64,000 nucleotides of DNA from contig NZ_VJMG01000004.1 of NCBI RefSeq assembly GCF_007004135.1, forward strand, positions 62,001-126,000, given 5' to 3'. Below the pieces are notes generated by a model. The model saw nothing but the letters and a program-made list of their open reading frames with translations, made no database searches and was not told the origin of the DNA. Of this stretch, positions 35,938-44,263 are shown piece after piece (position 1 is the stretch's first letter; every line of letters begins with the position of its first letter). Source of the stretch: Affinirhizobium straminoryzae (GTDB lineage Bacteria > Pseudomonadota > Alphaproteobacteria > Rhizobiales > Rhizobiaceae). The position numbers and the translations under genes are program-made.

Positions 35938-36624
35938 ATGCCTGTTTTCGATCTCTCCGCAACGCCACTCCGGGCATTGAACAGCGCGCTGCACGGGCTG
36001 GAGCAGGGCACGAACGACACCCGCTTCGAGGTGGTGAACCCGCGCGGGCATCATGCTGTCGCGGTCGGCATCGACAGTCCGGTTTCGGTCGAGGTGCATG
36101 GATCGGTCGGCTATTACTGTGCCGGCATGAACGACGGCGCAACCGTCACGGTCCATGGCTCGGCCGGGCCGGGGGTGGCGGAAAACATGATGTCCGGGAC
36201 CGTGATCGTGGAGGGGGATGCCTCGCAATATGCGGGCGCCACCGGGCGCGGCGGGCTGCTGGTAATCAAGGGCAATGCGGCCTCCCGCTGCGGCATCTCG
36301 ATGAAAGGCATCGATATCGTCGTCCACGGATCGATCGGTCACATGTCGGCCTTCATGGGGCAGTCAGGCCATCTCGTCGTCTGTGGTGATGCCGGCGAGG
36401 CATTGGGCGATTCCCTCTATGAGGCAAAGCTTTTCGTGCGCGGTTCGGTGAAAAGCCTCGGCGCCGATTGCATCGAGAAGCCGATGAAGCCGAAGCATCT
36501 GGAAAAGCTGGCCAGGCTTCTGGAAAAGGCGGGCGTCACCGGCGTGCAGCCGGAAGAGTTCAGGCGCTATGGGTCCGCCCGCAAACTCTACAATTTCCAT
36601 ATCGACAATGCCGACGCATACTGA
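35938..36624 (+). CDS. glxC: GlxC, glutamate synthase alpha C-terminal (GXGXG) domain protein
   Basis: 228 residues forming the right-handed beta-helix of the glutamate synthase large-subunit C-terminus. Regular Gly-rich turns recur every 20 or so residues (HGSVGYYCAGMNDGATVTVHGSAGPGVAENM, read from about residue 43). Starts 1 nt after glxB stop. Structural subunit linking GlxB and GlxD, corresponding to MgsB of N-methylglutamate synthase. Confidence 0.86.
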   Translation: MPVFDLSATPLRALNSALHGLEQGTNDTRFEVVNPRGHHAVAVGIDSPVSVEVHGSVGYYCAGMNDGATVTVHGSAGPGVAENMMSGTVIVEGDASQYAGATGRGGLLVIKGNAASRCGISMKGIDIVVHGSIGHMSAFMGQSGHLVVCGDAGEALGDSLYEAKLFVRGSVKSLGADCIEKPMKPKHLEKLARLLEKAGVTGVQPEEFRRYGSARKLYNFHIDNADAY

Positions 36625-36638
36625 GGCAAGGGGCGTTC

Positions 36639-37967
36639 ATGAGCTATCACAATCCGCCGACCCCGCCGCGCAAGTCTGCCACCTTCGATGACCATACGCT
36701 GGCGGAAATCCGCCGGGCGGCAGCAACCGGCATCTACGACATCAGGGGCGGCGGCACCAAGCGCAAGGTGCCGCATTTCGACGATCTGCTGTTCCTCGGC
36801 GCCTCCATTTCCCGCTATCCGCTCGAAGGCTACCGCGAGAAGTGCGAGACCTCGGTGGTGCTCGGCACCCGTTTCGCCAGGAAGCCGATCGAGCTGAAGA
36901 TCCCGATCACCATTGCCGGCATGAGTTTCGGCGCGCTGTCCGGCAATGCCAAGGAAGCACTGGGGCGTGGCGCGACCCTGGCCGGCACCTCCACCACGAC
37001 CGGCGATGGCGGCATGACGGACGAGGAGCGCGGCCATTCCCAGGTGCTGGTCTATCAGTACCTTCCCTCCCGCTACGGCATGAACCCGCGCGACCTGCGC
37101 CGTGCCGATGCCATCGAGATCGTCGTCGGGCAAGGGGCCAAACCCGGCGGCGGCGGCATGCTGCTGGGGCAGAAGATTTCCGACCGGGTGGCGGAGATGC
37201 GCACCCTGCCGAAAGGCATCGACCAGCGCTCCGCCTGCCGCCATCCGGACTGGACCGGGCCGGATGATCTGGAAATCAAGATCCTCGAACTGCGCGAGAT
37301 CACCGACTGGGAAAAGCCGATCTACGTGAAGGTTGGGGGAGCGCGTCCCTATTACGACACGGCGCTTGCCGTGAAGGCCGGGGCTGATGTGGTGGTGCTG
37401 GACGGCGTGCAGGGCGGCACAGCCGCAACTCAGGATGTCTTCATCGAGCATGTCGGAATGCCCACGCTCGCCTGCATCCGCCCCGCCGTGCAGGCCCTGC
37501 AGGATCTCGGCCTGCACCGCAAAGTGCAGTTGATCATCTCCGGCGGCATCCGCTCCGGCGCCGATGTGGCGAAGGCGCTTGCACTGGGCGCCGATGCGGT
37601 CTCGATCGGCACGGCGGCGCTGGTTGCCATCGGCGACAACGACCCGAAATGGGAGGAAGAGTACCGCGCGCTCGGCACCACCGCCGGTGCCTATGACGAC
37701 TGGCACGAAGGCAGGGACCCGGCCGGCATCACGACGCAGGACCCCGAGCTTGCCGCACGGCTCGATCCAGTCGTCGCCGGTCGGCGCCTCGCCAACTATC
37801 TCAAGGTCATGACACTCGAGGCGCAGACCATTGCCCGCGCCTGCGGCAAGAACAGGCTGCACAATCTGGAGCCGGAAGACCTCTGTGCGCTGACGATGGA
37901 GGCCGCCGCCATGGCGAAGGTACCGCTTGCCGGCACCGACTGGTATCCGGGCAAGGGAGGCTTCTGA
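36639..37967 (+). CDS. glxD: GlxD, FMN-binding glutamate synthase family protein
   Basis: 442 residues from the ATG at 36639 with GGCAAGGGGCG upstream. The FMN domain of glutamate synthase is seen in PITIAGMSFGALSGNAKEALGRGA, then GQGAKPGGGGMLLGQKIS, VKVGGARPYYDTALAVKAGADVVVLDGVQGGT-like sequence, and LIISGGIRSGADVAKALALGADAVSIGTAAL. It catalyses the reductive glutamate- or N-methylglutamate-forming step with GlxB and GlxC. A strong hairpin follows before glnT. Confidence 0.88.
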   Translation: MSYHNPPTPPRKSATFDDHTLAEIRRAAATGIYDIRGGGTKRKVPHFDDLLFLGASISRYPLEGYREKCETSVVLGTRFARKPIELKIPITIAGMSFGALSGNAKEALGRGATLAGTSTTTGDGGMTDEERGHSQVLVYQYLPSRYGMNPRDLRRADAIEIVVGQGAKPGGGGMLLGQKISDRVAEMRTLPKGIDQRSACRHPDWTGPDDLEIKILELREITDWEKPIYVKVGGARPYYDTALAVKAGADVVVLDGVQGGTAATQDVFIEHVGMPTLACIRPAVQALQDLGLHRKVQLIISGGIRSGADVAKALALGADAVSIGTAALVAIGDNDPKWEEEYRALGTTAGAYDDWHEGRDPAGITTQDPELAARLDPVVAGRRLANYLKVMTLEAQTIARACGKNRLHNLEPEDLCALTMEAAAMAKVPLAGTDWYPGKGGF

Positions 37968-37975
37968 AAACTGCC

Positions 37976-38007
37976 GGCCGCCTTTTCTTCGGGAAGGCGG
38001 CCTTTTT
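37976..38007 (+). terminator. rho-independent terminator between glxD and glnT
   Basis: A 9-bp stem (37976-37984 with 37994-38002) is followed directly by TTTTT. It is 8 nt past the glxD stop. glnT therefore depends on read-through or its own promoter. Confidence 0.85.
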
Positions 38008-38049
38008 CATCGCTGATTGTGTCTCAATCCATAAAAACAGGGGAACGAC

Positions 38050-39357
38050 GTGACACAGCATCTTGCAGATTTCGCCGCCGAGCGCGGCATTCGCTATTTC
38101 ATGATCAGCTATACGGACCTGTTCGGCGCCCAGCGCGCCAAGCTGGTGCCGCGCGCGGCCATCGCCGACATGCAACGGGACGGTGCAGGCTTTGCGGGCT
38201 TCGCCACCTGGCTCGACATGACGCCGGCCCACCCGGATCTCTTTGCACTGCCCGATCCTGCCTCCGTCATCCAGCTGCCATGGAAGCGTGACGTTGCCTG
38301 GGTTGCCGCCGATTGCGTGATGGACGAAAGATCTGTGGAACAGGCACCGCGCGTGGCACTGAAGAACCAGGTCAAGAAGGCGGCCGCGCTGGGCCTCAGC
38401 GTCAAGACCGGCGTGGAGGCCGAGTTCTTCCTGATTGCTGCAGACGGTGACCGGATCTCCGATGGCTTCGACCGGGCGGAAAAACCCTGCTACGACCAGC
38501 AGGCGCTGATGCGCCGCTATGACGTGATCGCCGAGATCTGCGACTACATGCTCGAACTCGGCTGGAAGCCGTACCAGAACGACCACGAGGACGCCAACGG
38601 CCAGTTCGAAATGAACTGGGAATTCGACGATGCGCTGAAGACGGCCGACAGGCATTCCTTCTTCAAATTCATGGTGAAATCGGTCGCGGAAAAGCATGGC
38701 CTGCGCGCCACCTTCATGCCCAAGCCCTTTCAGGGACTGACGGGCAATGGCTGCCATTGCCATGTATCGGTCTGGGATGCCCAGGGCCGGGACAATGCCT
38801 TTGCCGACCCCGCCATGCCGTTCGGCCTGTCGGCCAAGGGCAAGACCTTCCTTGGCGGCATCATGCGCCATGCCACCGCCATGGCCGCCATCACCAATCC
38901 CACCGTCAACTCCTACAAGCGCATCAATGCGCCGCGCACGCTTTCGGGCGCCACCTGGTCTCCCAACACCGTGACGTGGACCGGCAACAACCGCACCCAC
39001 ATGGTGCGCGTGCCGGGCCCGGGTCGCTTCGAGTTGCGGCTGCCGGATGGCGCGGTCAATCCGTATCTCCTGCAGGCGGTGATCATCGCGGCCGGTCTCG
39101 GCGGCCTCGAGAGTGCGGCCGATCCGGGCCCGCACCACGACATCGACATGTATCGCGACGGACATCTGGTCACGGATGCACCGCGCCTGCCACTCAACCT
39201 TCTCGATGCACTGCGGGCGCTCGAGGCGGATACCGCGTTGCAGGCAGCTCTCGGACGGGATCTGTGTGCGGCCTATCTCAGGCTCAAGCAGGAGGAATGG
39301 AGCCGCTATTGCGCCCATTTCAGCCGCTGGGAGCATGAGAACACGCTGGATGTGTAG
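38050..39357 (+). CDS. glnT: glutamine synthetase type III-like GlnT / gamma-glutamylmethylamide synthetase
   Basis: 435-residue ligase of the glutamine synthetase superfamily, close in length and pattern to rhizobial GlnT and to GmaS. The beta-grasp N-terminus has FMISYTDLFGAQRAKLVP; the catalytic barrel shows KTGVEAEFFLI, NDHEDANGQFEMNW, GNGCHCHVSVWD, NSYKRINAPRTLSGATWSPN and the RVPGPGRFELRLPDGAVNPYL C-terminal loop. It condenses glutamate with ammonia or methylamine at the cost of ATP. Following glxBCD, it completes the first half of the N-methylglutamate pathway if methylamine is the substrate. Confidence 0.87.
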   Translation: MTQHLADFAAERGIRYFMISYTDLFGAQRAKLVPRAAIADMQRDGAGFAGFATWLDMTPAHPDLFALPDPASVIQLPWKRDVAWVAADCVMDERSVEQAPRVALKNQVKKAAALGLSVKTGVEAEFFLIAADGDRISDGFDRAEKPCYDQQALMRRYDVIAEICDYMLELGWKPYQNDHEDANGQFEMNWEFDDALKTADRHSFFKFMVKSVAEKHGLRATFMPKPFQGLTGNGCHCHVSVWDAQGRDNAFADPAMPFGLSAKGKTFLGGIMRHATAMAAITNPTVNSYKRINAPRTLSGATWSPNTVTWTGNNRTHMVRVPGPGRFELRLPDGAVNPYLLQAVIIAAGLGGLESAADPGPHHDIDMYRDGHLVTDAPRLPLNLLDALRALEADTALQAALGRDLCAAYLRLKQEEWSRYCAHFSRWEHENTLDV

Positions 39358-39516
39358 ACAGCCCTCACCAACACAGGTCGCGCACACTCCCAATCACGTC
39401 TGATCGGACCGTGACTTGCACTTTGCATGTGCACCATGCTTAAGAATGTGCCTTCTGAAGATGCTCGTGCCAGCAGGGCAGGTTCGTAAGGCGTACACTC
39501 GGGGGGAAGGAAACGC

Positions 39517-40176
39517 ATGGCCAAGCGCATGAAGGGCGGCGGTCTTGCCGCGACAGCCGCATTGGCGCAGGATCCGCACGCCGTGCGCGAGCCGCGTGCC
39601 AATACGCTGGAGATGGCCATCGGTCACGAGGTCCGCAGCTATCGCAAGACGCTGGGCATCACGGTGTCGGATCTTGCGGCAGCCACCGGCATGTCGGCCG
39701 GCATGCTGTCCAAGATCGAGAACGGCAATATCTCACCGTCGCTCACCACCCTGCAGGCGCTTTCCCGCTCTCTCGGCGTGCCGATCACAGCCTTTTTCCG
39801 CGGCTTCGAGGAGCCGAAGAGCGCAAGTTTCGTCAAGGCGGGCGAGGGGGTTCACCTGGAGCGACGCGGCACCCGCGCCGGCCATCACTACAGTCTGCTG
39901 GGCTATGTGGAGAACAACACGGCCGGGGTCACGGTGGAACCCTATCTCATCACGCTGAATGCCGAATCCGACATCTTCCCCACCTTCCAGCACGCCGGGA
40001 TGGAATTCCTCTACATGCTGGAGGGGGAAGTCGTGTACCGACACGGCGAGAGCCTCTACCGCATGGAGCCTGGCGACAGCCTGTTCTTCGATGCCGATGC
40101 CCCGCATGGACCGGAAGTGCTGGTGAAGCTTCCCGCGCGTTACCTCTCGATCATCTCCTATCCCCAGCAGGGCTGA
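39517..40176 (+). CDS. XRE family regulator with cupin domain
   Basis: 219 residues. The HTH spans about residues 33-88 (IGHEVRSYRKTLGITVSDLAAATGMSAGMLSKIENGNISPSLTTL, read in order). A cupin sensor domain follows (about 125-215: FQHAGMEFLYMLEGEVVYRHG ... MEPGDSLFFDADAPHGPE), which in this family often binds small amines or amino acids. It lies 159 nt after glnT in the same direction and is the natural candidate regulator of the glx-glnT genes. Ribosome site GGGGGGAAGGAAAC. Confidence 0.87.
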   Translation: MAKRMKGGGLAATAALAQDPHAVREPRANTLEMAIGHEVRSYRKTLGITVSDLAAATGMSAGMLSKIENGNISPSLTTLQALSRSLGVPITAFFRGFEEPKSASFVKAGEGVHLERRGTRAGHHYSLLGYVENNTAGVTVEPYLITLNAESDIFPTFQHAGMEFLYMLEGEVVYRHGESLYRMEPGDSLFFDADAPHGPEVLVKLPARYLSIISYPQQG

Positions 40177-40209
40177 TCCTCTCCACTCACCCGTACAGGG
40201 CAGCATCTG

Positions 40210-40246
40210 CTGCATCGCGATGCAGATTGAGACAGGAATGTCTCAA
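40210..40246. promoter_or_regulatory. twin palindromes between XRE gene and DUF1127 gene
   Basis: Two perfect dyads lie side by side: CTGCATCGCGATGCAG (40210-40225) and TTGAGACA-GGAA-TGTCTCAA (40227-40246). They start 34 nt after the regulator stop and 140 nt before the DUF1127 ORF. They may be operators, or hairpins ending the upstream message, although no T-run follows. Confidence 0.45.
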
Positions 40247-40384
40247 GGGTTGCAGCTTGCGCATGGGTGTCATGAGGGATCGTGTCTGTTTTGGGCACAG
40301 GAAAGGTTTATATCAGGGACATCAAACGACGCCGGAACCAAACGAGTTGCTGACGTCAATCGAACCTCAGGAAAGGGGATCATC

Positions 40385-40531
40385 ATGAACGTAGCACGCA
40401 CCCTGAACAATTGGCGCAAGTATCGCCAGACCGTAACCGAACTTGGCCGCATGTCGAACCGCGAACTCAACGATCTCGGCATCGCCCGCAGCGATATCCA
40501 ACGTGTCGCCCGCGCTTCGGTCGCCTTCTGA
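40385..40531 (+). CDS. DUF1127 domain microprotein
   Basis: 48 residues, basic, with the DUF1127 pattern W-R-K-Y-R...L-x2-M-S-N-R-E-L-N-D-L-G-I-x-R-S-D-I. The ATG has GGAAAGGGG 6 nt upstream. Small DUF1127 proteins are stress-induced and RNA-associated in alphaproteobacteria (CcaF1 of Rhodobacter sphaeroides is the studied case, encoded ahead of CcsR sRNAs). Here too the gene is directly followed by a hairpin array with CCTCCTCCC loops, which strongly suggests the same genetic unit. Confidence 0.88.
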   Translation: MNVARTLNNWRKYRQTVTELGRMSNRELNDLGIARSDIQRVARASVAF

Positions 40532-40562
40532 TCTGCGCCATCTCATTTCGCACATTCGCCCG

Positions 40563-40590
40563 ACGCCCGCGCATCCCGTGCGGGCGTTTT
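40563..40590 (+). terminator. terminator after DUF1127 gene
   Basis: An 8-bp stem ACGCCCGC / GCGGGCGT (40563-40570 with 40580-40587) is followed by TTTT. Partial read-through into the downstream hairpin array would reproduce the CcaF1-CcsR arrangement. Confidence 0.75.
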
Positions 40591-40719
40591 GCGTTTCCCA
40601 AGGGCCATCCGGCGCTCGCGCTGTACCGCTTCGGGACACAGTGAAGCAGACTTGCGCCTGACGCATAGCTGCACTGCAGCATTACGCCTAGGAAAGCAGC
40701 GCGATCGGGGATATTACTC

Positions 40720-40890
40720 CTTTCAACGAAGCGCGACACTCCTCCTCCCGAAGCGCTTCGGGTCCGGGCAACCCACTCCTCCTCCTCCCATGGGACGCCC
40801 GGGGAACAGCGACACTCCTCCTCCCAGTCGCTGTTCGGTTCTTTTCGGAAAGCCTGCCGCACCTCCTCCCGCGGCAGGCTTTTTCGTTTT
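40720..40890 (+). ncRNA. CcsR/'cuckoo'-type sRNA array with CCUCCUCCC loops
   Basis: Four successive hairpins, each with a C/U-rich anti-Shine-Dalgarno loop. Hairpin 1: 8-bp stem 40727-40734 with 40753-40760, CCTCCTCCC at 40741-40749. Hairpin 2: stem 40764-40769 with 40797-40802 plus inner CCCA/TGGG, loop CTCCTCCTCCTCCC. Hairpin 3: 10-bp stem 40804-40813 with 40827-40836, loop containing CTCCTCCTCCC. Hairpin 4: 12-bp stem 40849-40860 with 40871-40882, loop ACCTCCTCCC, followed by TCGTTTT, so it doubles as the terminator. The stems differ in sequence while the loops are conserved, which argues for selection on RNA structure. Probably processed into one or more sRNAs that titrate ribosome binding sites or CsrA/Hfq-like factors. 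Confidence 0.85.
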
Positions 40891-40920
40891 GAGATCTTTC
40901 CATGGGAAGAAAAGAGCCGT

Positions 40921-42945
40921 TCAGGCGCTCTGGATGCGATGGCTTTCCATGAGCTTCGGACTTGGCCGGCCGAACAGGTAGCCCTGCAGGTATTCGATCC
41001 CCAGCTCTTCCAACTGCCGCGCCTGAAGTGGCGTTTCCACCCCTTCCGCGATGATGTGTATACCGAGCTTTCGGGCAATCAGCGCCGTTCCCTCGATGAT
41101 CGCCTTGCCATGCGTATCAAGCGCATGGACAAAGGAGCGATCGATCTTGAGGGCATGGATGGGCAATTCGTGCAGACGCGAGAGCGACGAATAACCCGTA
41201 CCGAAGTCGTCGATATGGATTTCGACGCCGTAGGAATCCAGTTGATGCAGCACGAAGCTGATGATCGGCTGCTGGCGCGTGTCGAAGATCGACTCGGTGA
41301 CTTCCAGAACGAGATCGCCGGGTCGGACATCGTGTCGAGCGAGGCTGCTGCGTACGGCTTCGAGAAAGCCCGGCGCAATCAGCTGCCGCAGCGAGACATT
41401 GACGGCCATTTTGAGTGGATTGTCGTGATAGCCGCTGCGGACCAACTGCCCGAGGGCTGCGTCGAGCACGAAATTGCCAAGCGGCACGATCTCCCCGGTA
41501 TCCTCGGCAATCGGAATGAACTCGTCGGGGCTGATCGGGCCATAGTCACGGCTGTTCCAGCGCAGCAACGCCTCGTAGGAGACGACCGCATGCGACTCAG
41601 CCGCCACCACAGGCTGGAACAGCACGGAGAGTTCATTCTGCGCAATGGCCGTCTTCAGCGCCTGGCAGATCGCGAAGTTCCGCTCCTGCTCGGCCAGCAG
41701 CTTTTCCTTGTAGACCTGCGTCAGGCCGCGCCCCTTGCGTTTGGCGTCGCCGGCTGCAAGATCGGCATAGTGGATGGCGTCGCTGATGCTGATGCGTCCC
41801 TTGGCCGTGACAGCCACACCTGCACTGAAGCCGATCTGCAGCTGGCGGCCCGCCACATGAATGGGCTCTTCCACGGCATAACGCATGCGGCTTGCAAGCT
41901 CGCTTGCCCAGTCGAGCGGATGGCCGGGCGGTGCGGTGGCAATCGCCACGAACTCGTCGCCGCCCCAGCGCCCGAGCGCCCCGTTATCCCCAAGCGACAC
42001 CTGCAGCCGTCTGGCAATCTCGACCAGCACCTTATCGCCGATGGTATGGCCCAAACCATCATTGATCTGCTTGAAGCGGTCCAGATCGATGAAGATCGCC
42101 ACCAGATCCGGATCGACGTCGCTGGTCGCCATCGTCTCGGCATCATCGCACCAGCGCATCAGGCCATTGCGGTTCAGCACGCCGGTCAGTGGATCCTGCT
42201 CGGCAAGCTGTTTCAGCTCGACCGTGCGTTCGCGCACGCGCGTCTCCAGCGTGGCGTTGAGATCCTCCAGAAGATTGCGCTCGGTTTCCAGCCGCGCCAC
42301 CAGTTCGTTGTTGCGATACTGCAGCTCGAAACTCTGGCGCAGAACCTGATGGTTGTTGCGGTGGGCAATCAGCATCACCACTGCAAAGATCGCGCCCAGG
42401 ATGGCCAGCAGGTAATTCGGGGCGGTGCTGAACGTGAGTGCGGCCGACCCCTGAAGCAGCATGGCCGCGATATAGATGCGGCCGATGACCAGTTGCGGCG
42501 CCAGAATGCCCGTCGCACCCGCAGCCAGCGCTGAAATGATGACCAGCACGGCATAGCGGATCTCGTCGACATTGCTGCTGATCGCAACACCGGTCATCGC
42601 GCCCCACAGGGCAACCGCCGTCAGAAGGCCCGCGGCATAGCCGGCCAGATAGAACTGCTGCGGGTCCCCGAAAAGAAGCGGCTCCTCACGCAGACGCCGC
42701 ATGACCCAGAGAGAATGGACATAGCGCAGGGCGGACAGGACAAGGATCGCGGAAAGCCAGCTGGCACTGAAACCGAAACCCTTGTCTGCAGACGGCATGA
42801 CAATCAGGAAGAGACCGATGGCTGCAGCCAGATTGACGCTGATGTTGGCCAGATTGTTGCGGAATGCCAGTCGAAGAAGATGCGCGTCCACCCATTCATC
42901 AATGGACGTGGCGGTAAAGCCGTTCGTCTGGTTCCCCCGTGTCAC
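40921..42945 (-). CDS. membrane-anchored GGDEF-EAL cyclic-di-GMP protein
   Basis: 674 residues from a GTG at 42945 (a TTG one codon earlier is also open). The N-terminal third (about residues 30-210) holds six or so membrane helices; a coiled segment (about 215-250) links to a GGDEF domain with intact GRWGGDEFV near residue 330 and RDPLTGVLNR-like start. An EAL domain (about 425-665) has YEALLRW, NVSLRQL, LEVTES, IDDFGTGYSSL and EGVETPLQ, all the catalytic elements. It can therefore make or degrade c-di-GMP. It ends head-on against the sRNA array, only about 30 nt away. Confidence 0.92.
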   Translation of the reverse strand: MTRGNQTNGFTATSIDEWVDAHLLRLAFRNNLANISVNLAAAIGLFLIVMPSADKGFGFSASWLSAILVLSALRYVHSLWVMRRLREEPLLFGDPQQFYLAGYAAGLLTAVALWGAMTGVAISSNVDEIRYAVLVIISALAAGATGILAPQLVIGRIYIAAMLLQGSAALTFSTAPNYLLAILGAIFAVVMLIAHRNNHQVLRQSFELQYRNNELVARLETERNLLEDLNATLETRVRERTVELKQLAEQDPLTGVLNRNGLMRWCDDAETMATSDVDPDLVAIFIDLDRFKQINDGLGHTIGDKVLVEIARRLQVSLGDNGALGRWGGDEFVAIATAPPGHPLDWASELASRMRYAVEEPIHVAGRQLQIGFSAGVAVTAKGRISISDAIHYADLAAGDAKRKGRGLTQVYKEKLLAEQERNFAICQALKTAIAQNELSVLFQPVVAAESHAVVSYEALLRWNSRDYGPISPDEFIPIAEDTGEIVPLGNFVLDAALGQLVRSGYHDNPLKMAVNVSLRQLIAPGFLEAVRSSLARHDVRPGDLVLEVTESIFDTRQQPIISFVLHQLDSYGVEIHIDDFGTGYSSLSRLHELPIHALKIDRSFVHALDTHGKAIIEGTALIARKLGIHIIAEGVETPLQARQLEELGIEYLQGYLFGRPSPKLMESHRIQSA

Positions 42946-43169
42946 CAAGCCCTGCGCAATCCTTCCGGCCGTGTCTCCCGTCCTGCGCGAAGCAGGATTT
43001 CAACTTATACCACAGGCACGCATCCACGTTTACAGTCAGCAAGCCCGATGACGCATTTTGTGACCAATAAGGACGTAGCCCGCAATAGGCCAGAGGTGGC
43101 ATCGGCAGCTATTCCATAACATTCTAAATTTTATGTGGATGCAGGCGGGTAAGGGTTCGCTGACGCCTG

Positions 43170-44249
43170 TCAGCGGATACGGGCGCCGTCTGCGTCAAAC
43201 AGCAGGATATCTGCCGCGTTGAAGGCGACGCGAACCCGTTCCTGCCCGGCCAGCATGTCTTTCGCATCTGCCTTGGCCGTGATGATGTCGCCTGTCGGGG
43301 CGATACGCCCATGCACCAGCGTCTCGCCCCCCAGATATTCCAGCATCTCAACCGCAAGCGACACCGTCGTGTCGCCGTCGCGGTGGAAGGCCTCGGGACG
43401 CAGTCCGGCGGTGACGCGCTGACCAGCAGAAAGAGAGGCGCTCAGCGCCGGCAGGGGAAACAATGCCTCCATTCCCTGCAGCCGCAATGCAAACTGAGCG
43501 CCCTGCGTAACGATTTCCGCCGGCAGGAAATTCATCCGGGGCGAACCGATAAAACCTGCGACGAACTGGTTGTCCGGATCGGCATAGAGATCGCGCGGCG
43601 TGCCGGCCTGCTCGATCACGCCGGCACGCAGCACGACGATCTTGTCGGCCAGCGTCATCGCCTCCACCTGGTCATGCGTCACATAGATCATCGTGGTGCC
43701 GAGCTTCTTGTGCAGCTTGGCGATCTCGAAGCGCATATGGACGCGCAGTTCGGCGTCGAGGTTGGAAAGCGGCTCGTCGAACAGGAAGACCTTCGGATGG
43801 CGCACGATGGCGCGGCCGATGGCGACGCGCTGCCGCTGGCCGCCGGAGAGCTGGCCGGGCTTGCGCTCCAGAAGCGGTTCCAGTTCCAGAATGCGCGCCG
43901 CCTCCATCACCTGCCGGTCGATTTCGGACTTTGGAACGCCCGCGAAACGCAGGGCAAAGCCCATGTTCTGCCGCACCGTCAGGTGTGGATAGAGCGCATA
44001 GGACTGGAAGACCATGGCAATGCCGCGCCGGGAGGGATCGACCTCGTTCATCCGCGCGCCGCCGATGGTCAGATCGCCGGCAGAGATATCCTCCAGACCG
44101 GCAATCATCCGCAGCAGCGTCGACTTTCCGCAGCCGGAGGGGCCGACGAAGACGGTGAATTCCCCCGGCTCGATCTCGAGGTCGATCCCCTTGATCACCT
44201 CGAGCGAGCCGTAGGTCTTGCGAATGCCCTTCAGCGACAGCTCGGCCAT
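43170..44249 (-). CDS. sugar ABC transporter ATPase, UgpC/MsmK family
   Basis: 359 residues from the ATG at 44249, which gives the conserved start [21 protein letters not shown]; an upstream in-frame ATG at 44267 overlaps the GH2 gene by 4 nt and is also possible. Walker [10 protein letters not shown], signature [19 protein letters not shown], Walker [16 protein letters not shown], and [17 protein letters not shown] domain at the C-terminus. Last gene of the LacI-regulated importer operon. Confidence 0.91.
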   Translation of the reverse strand: MAELSLKGIRKTYGSLEVIKGIDLEIEPGEFTVFVGPSGCGKSTLLRMIAGLEDISAGDLTIGGARMNEVDPSRRGIAMVFQSYALYPHLTVRQNMGFALRFAGVPKSEIDRQVMEAARILELEPLLERKPGQLSGGQRQRVAIGRAIVRHPKVFLFDEPLSNLDAELRVHMRFEIAKLHKKLGTTMIYVTHDQVEAMTLADKIVVLRAGVIEQAGTPRDLYADPDNQFVAGFIGSPRMNFLPAEIVTQGAQFALRLQGMEALFPLPALSASLSAGQRVTAGLRPEAFHRDGDTTVSLAVEMLEYLGGETLVHGRIAPTGDIITAKADAKDMLAGQERVRVAFNAADILLFDADGARIR

Positions 44250-44263
44250 GGTGCGTCTCTCCC

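Noticed and set aside
40735..40870. Regularly spaced CCTCCTCC repeats as a CRISPR-like array
   Set aside because: The shared unit is only 9-14 nt, spacing is irregular, and each copy lies in the loop of its own hairpin; no cas genes nearby.
43159..43174. GCTGAC-GCCT-GTCAGC hairpin at the end of the UgpC-type ATPase gene
   Set aside because: It overlaps the stop codon and has no U-run, so it is probably incidental.
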